A program made the translations under genes and the position numbers. From assembly GCA_028712075.1 (NCBI GenBank), contig JAQTQX010000014.1:53231-117230 (forward strand): a stretch of DNA of 64,000 nt, given 5' to 3'. Source of the stretch: Desulfuromonadaceae bacterium (GTDB lineage Bacteria > Desulfobacterota > Desulfuromonadia > Geobacterales > Pseudopelobacteraceae). Of this stretch, positions 38,246-46,916 are shown one piece after another. The notes beneath the pieces are model-generated. The model ran no database searches and was not told where the DNA came from. It saw nothing but the letters and a program-made list of their open reading frames with translations. Numbering within the stretch: the stretch's first letter is position 1; each line of letters starts with the position of its first letter.

Positions 38246-38264
38246 GATATAAAATGTCTTTTTA
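38240..38264. promoter_or_regulatory. Candidate Rrf2 operator (autoregulation)
   Basis: TAAAAGGATAT, three A, then ATGTCTTTTTA form an imperfect dyad of 11-nt arms with 9 matching pairs, overlapping the -10 and 10-34 nt upstream of the start codon. Rrf2/IscR-type regulators bind AT-rich dyads of this size. Confidence 0.5.
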
Positions 38265-38273
38265 GGGGTTTTT

Positions 38274-38687
38274 ATGATGGAACTTACCCGTAAAGGTGAA
38301 TACGCGATCAGAGGTATTGTATATCTGGCAACCAGGCCGATGGATAAGGTTTGCCTGCTAAGTGATATCGCCGCTGCCGTTGACGTACCCCCCACGTTTC
38401 TTGCCAAAATATTCCAGCAGTTCAGTAAAATCGGGTTGGTCAGGTCCTTCCGGGGCACCGGTGGCGGTTTTGTGCTGGGGCGCTCCCCGGAGAGCATAAC
38501 TTTGCTGGAAGTTGTCGAAGCGGTCGAAGGGCCGATAATTCCTAATCGTTGCGTTTCATCCCCTTCCAATTGTGAACGCTCCGGATTGTGCAATGTCCAT
38601 CCTGTCTGGCAACGGGTTCAGGATGAGGTGCGTGGCGTGCTTCAAGCGGTGACGCTTAAGGAACTCTCTACCCAAAACAAGCGGTAA
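38274..38687 (+). CDS. Rrf2/IscR-family transcriptional regulator with Fe-S cysteines
   Basis: The 137-aa product has the Rrf2 winged-helix region (MELTRKGEYAIRGIVYLATR ... PPTFLAKIFQQFSKIGLVRS-FRGTGGGFVLGR) and then three cysteines spaced C-x6-C-x5-C (RCVSSPSNCERSGLCNVH), like the [2Fe-2S] ligands of IscR. It is therefore probably a redox- or iron-sulfur-sensing repressor. The start may be either of two adjacent ATGs (38274 or 38277); AGGGG lies 6-9 nt upstream. It stands alone, 76 nt after tatC, with its own promoter and an operator-like dyad. Targets beyond itself cannot be told from the window; no isc or suf genes are adjacent. Confidence 0.9.
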   Translation: MMELTRKGEYAIRGIVYLATRPMDKVCLLSDIAAAVDVPPTFLAKIFQQFSKIGLVRSFRGTGGGFVLGRSPESITLLEVVEAVEGPIIPNRCVSSPSNCERSGLCNVHPVWQRVQDEVRGVLQAVTLKELSTQNKR

Positions 38688-38721
38688 CCATTTGATTTAT
38701 ATGGTTTTTGCCTCATTTATC

Positions 38722-38750
38722 TTGACATATCGAATGCAATGACATATCTT
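38722..38750 (+). promoter_or_regulatory. Sigma-70 promoter ahead of the structured leader
   Basis: TTGACA (38722-38727), 17-nt spacer, TATCTT (38745-38750). Transcription would start near 38757, which is exactly where the 5' strand of the leader's closing stem begins. Confidence 0.7.
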
Positions 38751-38756
38751 GCAGCC

Positions 38757-38896
38757 AGTTGTACCGTATTTACAAAGTCCCGTTTATAGGGACTTTGGCA
38801 TTTTCGGGGCAAAATAACCTGAAAGGAGTACCCCGCCGGAGATACGCCCGCGCATTTTGTGGGCAACGACGCCGCTCCGGCAAAGCCGATACAACT
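38757..38896 (+). promoter_or_regulatory. Candidate structured 5' leader (riboswitch-like) of the transglycosylase gene
   Basis: The 140-nt leader can fold as a closed multi-stem structure. P1: AGTTGTA (38757-38763) with TACAACT (38890-38896). P2: AAAGTCCC (38774-38781) with GGGACTTT (38789-38796), 7-nt loop. P3: CGGGG (38805-38809) with CCCCG (38831-38835), enclosing CCT-GAA-AGG (38818-38826). P4: CCGGAG (38836-38841) with CTCCGG (38875-38880), enclosing GCCC (38846-38849) with GGGC (38861-38864). The 3' strand of P1 ends 16 nt before the ATG. I compared it from memory with GEMM, ydaO, cobalamin, TPP, FMN, Moco and Mn2+ consensus motifs and found no match. Folding was judged by eye. Confidence 0.5.
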
Positions 38897-38912
38897 TCCC
38901 TACTCTACTATT

Positions 38913-39542
38913 ATGCGAATAAAACTTATCTGTCTGGCATGCCTGTTCCTCTTGGCAGCATGCGAAAATGCTCCGTTCAAACTCGCGGAACTTCAATCAA
39001 CCACTTCGTTGGCAACTCAAGCATCCATCCCTGACAGCATCAGCATCTCCCTTATCCAGCGAAAAAAGCAGCAGGCCGTTATCGAGGCGACTTTTGCCCG
39101 GAGAACATCGCCGGAAAGGGCTCGTCACCTGGCAGCAATCTGTTTTGAAAAGACGGCTGATACCGCTTTCATGCCGTTTGACCTGGCAGAGATTGCTCTG
39201 GTTGAAACCGGCGGCCACCGGCTCTCCCCACGCGCAGTTTCATCCAAGGGAGCTCGCGGAGTATGGCAGCTTATGCCGGCCCGCGCCAGAAGCCATGGTT
39301 ATTCGACGACTGACCTGCTCAACGACGGCAAGTGTGCCGAGGCTGCGGTCTGCGAACTGTATACAAAACTCGACATGGCTCAGGGCAATCTTGAGCGTGC
39401 CAAAAAATATTATTGTGGGCAGGGACCGCAGGCAATCATGTATATGAAAAAAATCCGTACGGTCCGTCGGGAGATGATGGCGGAACTGCGCCTCCAGAAC
39501 GATATCCTGGCACTGGCCGAGACGACCGCAAGGATCCCGTGA
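38913..39542 (+). CDS. Lytic transglycosylase-like (SLT-domain) lipoprotein
   Basis: The 209-aa product begins with a lipoprotein signal (MRIKLICLACLFLLAAC). After a helical segment comes a goose-lysozyme/SLT-like domain: EIALVETGGHRLSPRAVSSK, then GARGVWQLMPARARSHGY, with the presumed catalytic Glu in LVETGG. Such enzymes cleave the MurNAc-GlcNAc bond of peptidoglycan, here from a lipid-anchored position. The C-terminal part has helix-rich ERAKKYYCGQGPQAIMY. An earlier GTG (38859) would cut into the leader and precede the signal, so I take the ATG at 38913, even though it has no clear Shine-Dalgarno (upstream reads CTTCCCTACTCTACTATT). Control by the structured leader is therefore plausible. 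Confidence 0.85.
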   Translation: MRIKLICLACLFLLAACENAPFKLAELQSTTSLATQASIPDSISISLIQRKKQQAVIEATFARRTSPERARHLAAICFEKTADTAFMPFDLAEIALVETGGHRLSPRAVSSKGARGVWQLMPARARSHGYSTTDLLNDGKCAEAAVCELYTKLDMAQGNLERAKKYYCGQGPQAIMYMKKIRTVRREMMAELRLQNDILALAETTARIP

Positions 39543-39623
39543 TCAGATGCGGGCACCTTCATCTGCCGGGCGGTAAGCTCTGTTCCGGGATATGTACCAG
39601 ACACGTGTAACCGGCGTTTTTTC

Positions 39624-39653
39624 TTGATATAAAAGTAGCCGCTCTGCTATAGT
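39624..39653 (+). promoter_or_regulatory. Possible sigma-70 promoter of the chemoreceptor gene
   Basis: TTGATA (39624-39629), an 18-nt spacer and TATAGT (39648-39653). The -10 lies in the loop of the preceding gene's terminator hairpin. Confidence 0.4.
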
Positions 39654-39667
39654 CGGGCGGCTTTTTT
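39637..39667 (+). terminator. Intrinsic terminator after the transglycosylase gene
   Basis: AGCCGC (39637-39642) pairs with GCGGCT (39657-39662) around a 14-nt loop, followed by TTTTTT. It lies 94 nt after the lipoprotein stop and 33 nt before the chemoreceptor start. Confidence 0.7.
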
Positions 39668-39700
39668 GGTCATTCCATCGAATCTGGAGAGGGATATCTC

Positions 39701-41860
39701 GTGCAGCACGGAACGTTTCACGCCAGTTCGGCCGGCCTCACCCTTCGCACCAAAATGATGATTCTTTCTGCGGCCGCCTTTGCAGGTATTTTGCTGGTTG
39801 GCGTCATCGGCCTCTACATGATGAATGAAGTCCGAATCGGCGGGACGGCATACCACTCCATCCAAAAAAGCAAGGACGCACTTGAAAAGATAGCCCTGCT
39901 AAAATCAGATCTGTTTCAGATCAACAGCGAAATGCAGAATTTCATGCTTGAAGCTGATCCCGCAACGGCAGAAAAAAATATTGTCTCTATCAAATCGCTT
40001 ACCAACGACATAGAACGTAACTTCAACAGCGCCCTCGAGTCAGTAAAGTCGCCCGAAAAACATGACGCCATAAACAAGGCAAACACGACCTGGAAGGAAT
40101 ACAGAAAAACTCTGTTGAATGAAGTACTCCCGGCAGCAACCTCCGGAGATATCCTCAAAGCCAGCTATCTGATGACAGGCATTCAGGCGGAACGTTTTGA
40201 TACGTTCAGCAAGGCCATTGTCCAGATGGTCAACGTGATTCGCCAGGATGTCAGCACCACAGAACTGCTGGTAACATCCAGTATCAAATCAAAATACAGT
40301 ATCTCCGTCGCAGTGTTATGTGCTGCGGTCATTCTTGTCGCCCTGCTTTCATATTTCATAACCGTTTCTGTTACCGGTCCGCTAAGAAACTGTGTCGACT
40401 TTGCAAAAGGGGTCGCTGAAGGGAGACTGGATGCGCGCCTGGAAGTGCGCGGCGGAGGTGAGGCTGCGTATCTGGCGCACGCAATGAACATCATGGCGGA
40501 AAATCTCCACAGTATGGTTTCCCGCATCAGCTCCGCTTCTGAAGTGCTCACTTCGATCGACAACAATCTTGAAAATGCGTCCCGGCAGGTCGTGAATTCC
40601 GCACAGATGCAGGAGACATCCGTTCAGGAGACATCCCGGGCAGTGTCACAAATCAACGAATCCGTACACGAAGTATATGAAGGCGTTGACAAGCTATCGT
40701 CATCAGCCGCCGACACATCATCCTCATCACTTGAAATGGCTGCAACGATTGAAGAAATTGCCATGAGCGCGGAAAAGTTGGAAGAGGCCGTTTCAGAGGT
40801 CAGCTCATCCATAACGGAGATGGCTTCCTCCGTCAAAGCGATCGGTGCCAGCATTGTCAATCTGCTGAGCGCTTCGACAACAACAGCTTCTTCAATATTT
40901 GAGATGGATGCAACAATTAAACAGGTTGAGAAAAATGCCATGGACACGGCAATAATATCGGAAACCGTCCGTAGTGACGCAGAGATGGGCAAGGATGCCG
41001 TTCTTGAAGCGATTGCCGGCATGCAGGCGATCAGGGCATCGTCACAGATAACGTCTGATGTTGTCGAAACACTGTCTTTGCGGGTGAACGATATTGGCGC
41101 CATCTTATCGGTTATCGACGAAGTGGCTGAGCAGACGAACCTTCTCGCCCTCAATGCTGCAATTATTGCAGCTCAGGCAGGTGAGCATGGCAAAGGTTTT
41201 GCGGTGGTAGCTGATGAGATACGGGAGCTTGCCGAACGCACCAGCAGTTCGACACGGGAAATTGCCTCTGTCATCAAGGGTGTTCAGGAAGAGACGCGAC
41301 GCGCCGTGAGTGCCATCAGCAAGACTGAAGAACGCGTTATAGCCGGCGAAGAGCTGTCGCAACGTTCCGGTGCAGCACTGGAGAAGATCGTAACCGGCGT
41401 CCAACGCGCCGGCATCCAGGTAAGTGAAATCGCCAAAGCGACTGTAGAGCAGGCACGGGGCAGCCAGAGCATCCGTGAAGCGATGAAGAGTGTTGAGGTT
41501 ATGGTCGAAAGCATAGCCAAATCCTCGACCGAACAAACGCGGGGAACCGACATGATTTCTGCTGCGGTAGGACGCATCAAGGATCTTACCATCCATGTTC
41601 GCACTTCGACACGCGAGCAAAGTCGAGCAAGTTCACTGATTGCACGTTCAACTGAAGAAGTGACTGCGATGGTGGAACAGATTCGTGACGCATGTCGTTC
41701 GCAGTTGGTTAACAGCGCCATGATATCCCGATCTGTCAATAATATTGAGGGGACCACCACCGCCAGCAGCATTGCAACAAAAGTCATGAATGCCGCCGTT
41801 ACCGACCTGACTCAACAAATTGAACTGCTTGACAAGGAGATGACCGGCTTCAAAATCTGA
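39701..41860 (+). CDS. Methyl-accepting chemotaxis protein
   Basis: The 719-aa product starts at a GTG with GAGAGGG about 8 nt upstream. Layout: TM1 (~19-42, [20 protein letters not shown]), a four-helix-bundle-like periplasmic sensor (~43-198), TM2 (~200-222, [20 protein letters not shown]), a HAMP domain ([20 protein letters not shown]), and a long coiled-coil signalling domain whose hairpin tip (residues ~473-505) reads [20 protein letters not shown] then [18 protein letters not shown]. It signals to a CheA/CheW complex at the inner membrane. There is no C-terminal NWETF-type CheR tether. In E. coli the tip reads AIEAARAGE; the Ile and Gln here match a receptor class I recall from delta-proteobacteria. 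The ligand cannot be predicted. It ends 23 nt before trpA. Confidence 0.95.
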   Translation: MQHGTFHASSAGLTLRTKMMILSAAAFAGILLVGVIGLYMMNEVRIGGTAYHSIQKSKDALEKIALLKSDLFQINSEMQNFMLEADPATAEKNIVSIKSLTNDIERNFNSALESVKSPEKHDAINKANTTWKEYRKTLLNEVLPAATSGDILKASYLMTGIQAERFDTFSKAIVQMVNVIRQDVSTTELLVTSSIKSKYSISVAVLCAAVILVALLSYFITVSVTGPLRNCVDFAKGVAEGRLDARLEVRGGGEAAYLAHAMNIMAENLHSMVSRISSASEVLTSIDNNLENASRQVVNSAQMQETSVQETSRAVSQINESVHEVYEGVDKLSSSAADTSSSSLEMAATIEEIAMSAEKLEEAVSEVSSSITEMASSVKAIGASIVNLLSASTTTASSIFEMDATIKQVEKNAMDTAIISETVRSDAEMGKDAVLEAIAGMQAIRASSQITSDVVETLSLRVNDIGAILSVIDEVAEQTNLLALNAAIIAAQAGEHGKGFAVVADEIRELAERTSSSTREIASVIKGVQEETRRAVSAISKTEERVIAGEELSQRSGAALEKIVTGVQRAGIQVSEIAKATVEQARGSQSIREAMKSVEVMVESIAKSSTEQTRGTDMISAAVGRIKDLTIHVRTSTREQSRASSLIARSTEEVTAMVEQIRDACRSQLVNSAMISRSVNNIEGTTTASSIATKVMNAAVTDLTQQIELLDKEMTGFKI

Positions 41861-41883
41861 CCGGCAGTAGGAATAAAAACTAT

Positions 41884-42675
41884 ATGAGCAGACTCACACA
41901 ACGGTTCAACTCTCTTAAGGCAGAGCACGCCAAGGCGCTGGTGACATTCATTACCGCCGGCGATCCTGATCTGTCGGTAACAGAAGAGATCATCCACCTC
42001 CTTGAAACATCCGGAGCCGACATCATTGAGCTGGGAGTCCCCTTTTCAGATCCGATGGCTGACGGCCCGACCATTCAGCTTTCGTCAGAAAGGGCGCTCT
42101 CCTCAGGGACGACGCTTCGTGGCATTCTTGATGTTGTGGCACGGGTGCGTATCACATCACAGATACCAATAATTCTCATGGGATACCTTAATCCGGTGCA
42201 CGCCTACGGGTATGCTGATTTCTGCCGTGACGCTGTGGAGGCTGGTGTGGACGGAGTGCTCCTGGTCGACATGCCACCGGAAGAATCGCATGAGTTGATG
42301 GTTCCTGCCCGTCATTATGGGTTGAATGTCGTTTTTCTGCTGACCCCGACTTCTGATTCTGCCCGCATAGATACTGTGAATAAACAGGGCAGCGGTTTTG
42401 TCTATTATGTTACCGTAACCGGGGTGACCGGCGCCAGAAGTTCCGTATCGGGAACTCTTGCCCAGGAACTGTCACGGATACAGCAGGCCGTTACACTCCC
42501 GATCATGGCCGGTTTCGGCATATCAACACCGGAACAGGCCGCAGAAGTTGGCAAACTGGCTGACGGCATTGTTGTTGGCAGCGCCATCGTCAAGCTTTTT
42601 GAGCAGCATCATGGCGAACAACTGAAAGAGCAGCTTCACACATTTGTCAGCAGTTTAAAGCGGGTACTTGAATAA
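41884..42675 (+). CDS. trpA: Tryptophan synthase alpha subunit
   Basis: TrpA cleaves indole-3-glycerol phosphate to indole and glyceraldehyde 3-phosphate and passes indole to TrpB. The 263-aa TIM barrel keeps the catalytic Glu49 ([13 protein letters not shown]) and Asp60 (PMADGPTIQ), the GVTGARS phosphate loop and GFGISTPEQ. Length and motif spacing fit the family. trpB is not next to it: the gene ahead is a chemoreceptor and the next is accD. The following genes accD-folC-lptD are close behind (26, 1 and 8 nt), so trpA probably leads a housekeeping operon or is read through from the chemoreceptor. The Shine-Dalgarno is weak (AGGAATAAA). Confidence 0.97.
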   Translation: MSRLTQRFNSLKAEHAKALVTFITAGDPDLSVTEEIIHLLETSGADIIELGVPFSDPMADGPTIQLSSERALSSGTTLRGILDVVARVRITSQIPIILMGYLNPVHAYGYADFCRDAVEAGVDGVLLVDMPPEESHELMVPARHYGLNVVFLLTPTSDSARIDTVNKQGSGFVYYVTVTGVTGARSSVSGTLAQELSRIQQAVTLPIMAGFGISTPEQAAEVGKLADGIVVGSAIVKLFEQHHGEQLKEQLHTFVSSLKRVLE

Positions 42676-42701
42676 CAATTAATAATAATGCGAGGTTTTA
42701 T

Positions 42702-43556
42702 ATGGGCTGGTTTGCTAAAGAACGAGGCGGCATCGAAAAGTCAGACGGCAAAAAAGTTACCTTTCCTGACGGCATGTGGATCAAATGCCCCGGCTGTTCC
42801 GAAACGCTGTTGAGCAAGGATATCGAAGCAAATATGCAGGTGTGCCCGAAGTGCGGCTACCACTTCCGAATTGCGGCCCGCAAACGGCTTGAGGTGCTGC
42901 TTGATGGCGGAACCTGGCAGGAATATGATGCAGGGGTGACCTCGGTCGACTTTCTTGAATTCAAGGACGCTAAAAGTTACCAGGATCGCATTGATGCTGC
43001 TCTCGCCAAGGGGGGAGCAAAAGATGCGGTCATCTGCGTCGAGGGGGCCATCGAAGGACTCCCGATACAGGTTTCCTGTTTTGATTTTTCCTTCATGGGG
43101 GGGAGCATGGGCAGCGTGGTTGGTGAAAAAATCACTCGCTCAATTGAGCGCGCCCTGCAAAAACGGCAACCGGCCATCATTATTTCCGCTTCCGGCGGGG
43201 CCCGTATGCAGGAAAGCATCCTTTCTCTGATGCAGATGGCCAAAACCTCGGCAGCACTGGCGAAACTCAAAGAGGCTGGCCTCCCGTTTGTTTCACTGTT
43301 GACCGATCCGACAACCGGCGGCGTCACCGCCAGCTTTGCCATGCTGGGAGATGTCAATATTGCCGAACCGAAAGCGCTGATCGGATTTGCCGGGCCGCGT
43401 GTTATTGAGCAGACAATCCGGCAAAAGCTTCCTGAAGGATTCCAGAGATCCGAATATCTGCTTGAGCATGGTATGATTGACGCAATCATACCTCGTACCG
43501 AGTTGCGGGCGAAACTCGCGTCAATTCTTAAAATGCTGCACCATTCTGCTGTTTGA
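42702..43556 (+). CDS. accD: Acetyl-CoA carboxylase carboxyltransferase beta subunit
   Basis: AccD with AccA transfers the carboxyl group from biotin to acetyl-CoA, giving malonyl-CoA for fatty acid synthesis. The 284-aa product has the four-cysteine zinc ribbon (Cys29, Cys32, Cys48, Cys51; CPGCSE ... CPKCGYHF) and the carboxyltransferase core with [23 protein letters not shown] and [23 protein letters not shown] Shine-Dalgarno precedes the ATG. folC begins one nucleotide after its stop, suggesting translational coupling. Confidence 0.98.
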   Translation: MGWFAKERGGIEKSDGKKVTFPDGMWIKCPGCSETLLSKDIEANMQVCPKCGYHFRIAARKRLEVLLDGGTWQEYDAGVTSVDFLEFKDAKSYQDRIDAALAKGGAKDAVICVEGAIEGLPIQVSCFDFSFMGGSMGSVVGEKITRSIERALQKRQPAIIISASGGARMQESILSLMQMAKTSAALAKLKEAGLPFVSLLTDPTTGGVTASFAMLGDVNIAEPKALIGFAGPRVIEQTIRQKLPEGFQRSEYLLEHGMIDAIIPRTELRAKLASILKMLHHSAV

Positions 43557-43557
43557 C

Positions 43558-44835
43558 ATGCCTCTGACAGACGTGCTGGAAAAGCTGTACACCCGTCGGC
43601 GTTTTGGCATACAGCCAGGTGTCGACAGGGTGAGCACGCTGCTTGGCCGTCTTGGAAATCCCGAACAATCGTTTCGCACCATTCACGTCGTCGGAACAAA
43701 CGGCAAAGGCTCCACGTCTGCCTTTCTCTCCTCTATTCTCACCCATTCTGGGCATCGTGTTGCCCAGTTCAGCTCACCTCATCTGGTTCGTTTCACTGAA
43801 CGTTTCAAAATAAACGGTCAAGAGTATCCCGCCGAAAAGCTGGCAAACCTGCTTGAAACCGTATTGAATGAAGCGCCAGAAGAAGCAACTTTTTTTGAAA
43901 TAATCACCGCACTGGCAGCGTTAGTTTTTAGCAGGGAGAACGTTGGGCTGGCAATCATGGAGGCGGGCATGGGCGGCCGTTCCGATGCGACTGCCGCATT
44001 TCCTGGCGAGATGACTCTCATTACACCTATTTCACTTGACCATACAGATTATCTCGGGGCGACCCTTGAGGAGATCGCCCGGGAAAAAATCGGAATCATC
44101 AGGTCCGGAACGACCGTTATTTCAGCGACCCAGCCTGATGAAGTGACCCGGATACTCGATGATGCGTGCACGGAAAATGGGTGTCTGCTGAAATATTTCG
44201 GCAGAGACTTTTCGGCAGTGTGGAACGCCGATGCTACCGTCGAATACGTCGGTATGAGCCAAACACTGCGCCCGCTCTCTCCCGGCATTGCGGGCCGCTA
44301 TCAATTGGCGAATGCTTCTGTTGCGCTTGCAGCGGCTGAACAACTGGACGCTGCCGGAACAAACATATCCACGTCAGCCTTCGCCGAGGGCATTGCTGCG
44401 GCATACTGGCCCGGCCGCATGGAATTGGTTCCGGGCACGCCGCGACTGCTGCTTGATGGCGCGCATAACCCGGCAGGTGCGGCCGCGCTGGCAGAGGCAT
44501 TGGCAGATTATTCGTATGGACAGCTTGTTCTGGTAACCGGTATCTGTGACGACAAGGATATTGACCTGATCTACGCTCCACTCATTCCGCTCATTGATAC
44601 AATTTATACCGTAACACCAGCAGTTGAGAGGGGCTTGAGTGATGAAAAACTGAGCCGTTTTTTCCAGACTCGCGGCATTGCATCCCGTCCGTGCGGCTCG
44701 GTAACGTCAGGAATCCGTACCGCAGTCAATGAAGCAACAGACACTGACCTTGTTTTGGTATGCGGCTCACTCTTTGTGGTGGGAGAAGTCAAGGCATGGC
44801 TGGATCAGGTCCATTTCACCGGGATCAGGGGCTGA
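43558..44835 (+). CDS. folC: Folylpolyglutamate synthase / dihydrofolate synthase
   Basis: FolC adds glutamate to dihydropteroate and to folates, in the cytoplasm. The 425-aa product shows the Mur-ligase-like P-loop (VVGTNGKGSTSAFLSSIL), the omega-loop region (SSPHLVRFTERFKINGQ), LDHTDYLGATLEEIAREK with the metal-site motif, and LLDGAHNPAGAAALAEAL. I start at the ATG one nucleotide after the accD stop (MPLTDVLEKLY); an upstream in-frame start would lie within accD. lptD begins 8 nt after the stop. Confidence 0.96.
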   Translation: MPLTDVLEKLYTRRRFGIQPGVDRVSTLLGRLGNPEQSFRTIHVVGTNGKGSTSAFLSSILTHSGHRVAQFSSPHLVRFTERFKINGQEYPAEKLANLLETVLNEAPEEATFFEIITALAALVFSRENVGLAIMEAGMGGRSDATAAFPGEMTLITPISLDHTDYLGATLEEIAREKIGIIRSGTTVISATQPDEVTRILDDACTENGCLLKYFGRDFSAVWNADATVEYVGMSQTLRPLSPGIAGRYQLANASVALAAAEQLDAAGTNISTSAFAEGIAAAYWPGRMELVPGTPRLLLDGAHNPAGAAALAEALADYSYGQLVLVTGICDDKDIDLIYAPLIPLIDTIYTVTPAVERGLSDEKLSRFFQTRGIASRPCGSVTSGIRTAVNEATDTDLVLVCGSLFVVGEVKAWLDQVHFTGIRG

Positions 44836-44843
44836 TTACTGCA

Positions 44844-46916
44844 ATGACGCTCGTAAACCAGCTACTGCTGCTCTGTCTTTTCTGCTGCCTGCTCCCGACT
44901 CCAATGGTTCAGGCTGCTTCACCTCCGCTTCCGGATGAAAATATCCATATTCATGCTGACAACATGAGCCAGCAGGCTGCCGACGGGATATATATTGCTG
45001 AAGGAAATGTAGTGGCACACTGGAAGGGGCAGAGACTGGTTGCCGACAGGGTAACGTATTCTTCACTGACTCATGTTCTTCATGCAACCGGTTCAGTCGT
45101 GTTGTCAAAAGAGTCCATAATTCTCAATGGCGAGACCTTGGTAATGAATACCGATACCGGTCGGGCGGAAATGGACTCGACTCTGCTCACCACATCCGAC
45201 TCTGGCATACATCTTACTGCTGACAAGCTGGTCAGAATCAACGAACGTGAATACATTGCAACATCCAGCGAATTGACCACCTGCGACCTGCCTGACCCGA
45301 GCTGGAAATTCGGCACAGATACCATGAATGCCGATCTGCAGGGATATGCAACAGGGCGCAACGTCATCTTTTATATCAAGGATATTCCGGTACTGTATCT
45401 TCCCTGGCTCGCCTTCCCCGCCACTCTTGAAAAACGCTCCGGTTTCCTGTTTCCGCATCTCGCATACTCAAAGGACAAGGGGGGACAACTCGGTATTCCG
45501 CTCTACCTGGTTATTTCGCCGAGCCAGGACATCCAGATTGACCTCGACATCATGACGCGGCGCGGCATCGGGACCGGGGCAGAGTACCGCTACATCAGAA
45601 CTCGCGGCAGCGAGGGGCGCCTTGATGGTTACCAGATTTATGACCAGGTAGAAAACCGGTGGCGCTGGCAAATAGCCCTGCAGCATAAGGAGATATTCTC
45701 GTCTGATGCAAACCTGCGCATGTCGGTCAACAGTACCAGCGACCGGCAGTTTCTGCATGATCTCGGGGACAAGAGCGGTGAATACAACCGTCAATCAAAT
45801 GATACCATAATCAATGCACTGAAAACGTGGCAGCAGTTCGCTTTCAACTCCTACCTGCGCTACAGTGAAGACCTGTATGCGCCTAACAACCAGGCAACAC
45901 TGCAGACCATGCCTTCATTTGGCATTGCAGCCGTTCGGCAGCAGTTGCTGTCAATACCGCTCTATTTTGACCTCGACGCAGCAGCGGAAAACCTCTACCG
46001 CGAAAACGCCCCCACTGGACAACGGCTGCGGTTTTTTCCACGGCTCACACTATTGCCGTACCAGAACGGGTACATTCAGGCATCACTGTTCGGCGGCCTT
46101 CATATCAGACAATATTCAACTGACAGACAAGGCACCGACAGCGTCGTCCAGTCCCGTAGCGGAGATCTGCTGCCAGAGGCCGGTATCCGCCTTTCAACAT
46201 CTCTGACCCGCATTTACGACACCAATTTCCAGCTTCTCAAAAAAATGAGACATGAAATCATTCCTGAAGTCAGCTACGGCTACACACCTCAGCGGGAACA
46301 GCAGAAACTGCCGTTTTATGATTATAACGATCGAATCATTCATGAGAATGTGATTTCACTGGCGGTCACCAGCATGCTCAACGGCAAATTCATGTCCGGA
46401 GACACCCATGAATATCGGGACATATCGCGCATCAGACTTGAGGCACGCTACTCAATCTCCGGAGAACAGCGGGATCTGCAGTATCAGGAGCCGGAACAGC
46501 ACCCCTGGAGCAACCTGATTCTGGAATCGGAAACATGGCTGGCCAAGCAACTTCGTGTTACGTTTGACTCCCGTTATGATGCGTATGCGGACAATCTGGC
46601 ACAGGCCATGGCCGGCATTGAATTTGACGATAAGGAGGGAACGGTTGTCGGCGCGGGTTATCAGATGGCCCGGTCCGGTCCTGAGGTCGAATATCTGGAG
46701 GGGCGCCTGGTCGCAAAACTGTTCAGGCCGCTAAAGCTTTCCTATAGCGCCCGCTATTCGTTTGACAAGAGGGACTTTCTCGAAACGCTCTATGCTGTGG
46801 AATACCGGCACAAATGCTGGAACATTACCCTCGGAATGCATCACCACCCGGGGAGTCAGTCGTTCTCGGTAAATTTCAATCTGGCCGGCTTGGGGGACAC
46901 CCCGGCGAAAAATTGA
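44844..46916 (+). CDS. lptD: LPS-assembly protein LptD (outer membrane barrel)
   Basis: LptD inserts lipopolysaccharide into the outer leaflet together with LptE. The 690-aa product has a signal peptide (MTLVNQLLLLCLFCCLLPTP, then VQAA), an OstA/LptA-like beta-jellyroll (DENIHIHADNMSQQAADG ... AEGNVVAHWKGQRLVADR, residues ~30-150), and a C-terminal barrel (PVLYLPWLAFPATLEKRSGF, from ~185), ending in a long run of beta strands. In the mature part I see only one N-terminal-side cysteine (TTCDLPDP) and one near the end (RHKCWN), so the two-disulfide pattern of E. coli LptD is reduced to one possible pair. The start lies 8 nt after folC. The last 41 bp overlap the convergent methyltransferase gene. 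Confidence 0.93.
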   Translation: MTLVNQLLLLCLFCCLLPTPMVQAASPPLPDENIHIHADNMSQQAADGIYIAEGNVVAHWKGQRLVADRVTYSSLTHVLHATGSVVLSKESIILNGETLVMNTDTGRAEMDSTLLTTSDSGIHLTADKLVRINEREYIATSSELTTCDLPDPSWKFGTDTMNADLQGYATGRNVIFYIKDIPVLYLPWLAFPATLEKRSGFLFPHLAYSKDKGGQLGIPLYLVISPSQDIQIDLDIMTRRGIGTGAEYRYIRTRGSEGRLDGYQIYDQVENRWRWQIALQHKEIFSSDANLRMSVNSTSDRQFLHDLGDKSGEYNRQSNDTIINALKTWQQFAFNSYLRYSEDLYAPNNQATLQTMPSFGIAAVRQQLLSIPLYFDLDAAAENLYRENAPTGQRLRFFPRLTLLPYQNGYIQASLFGGLHIRQYSTDRQGTDSVVQSRSGDLLPEAGIRLSTSLTRIYDTNFQLLKKMRHEIIPEVSYGYTPQREQQKLPFYDYNDRIIHENVISLAVTSMLNGKFMSGDTHEYRDISRIRLEARYSISGEQRDLQYQEPEQHPWSNLILESETWLAKQLRVTFDSRYDAYADNLAQAMAGIEFDDKEGTVVGAGYQMARSGPEVEYLEGRLVAKLFRPLKLSYSARYSFDKRDFLETLYAVEYRHKCWNITLGMHHHPGSQSFSVNFNLAGLGDTPAKN

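Noticed and set aside
38774..38800. Stem AAAGTCCC/GGGACTTT as terminator of the Rrf2 gene
   Set aside because: It lies downstream of a strong promoter, lacks a T run and fits as stem P2 of the transglycosylase leader.
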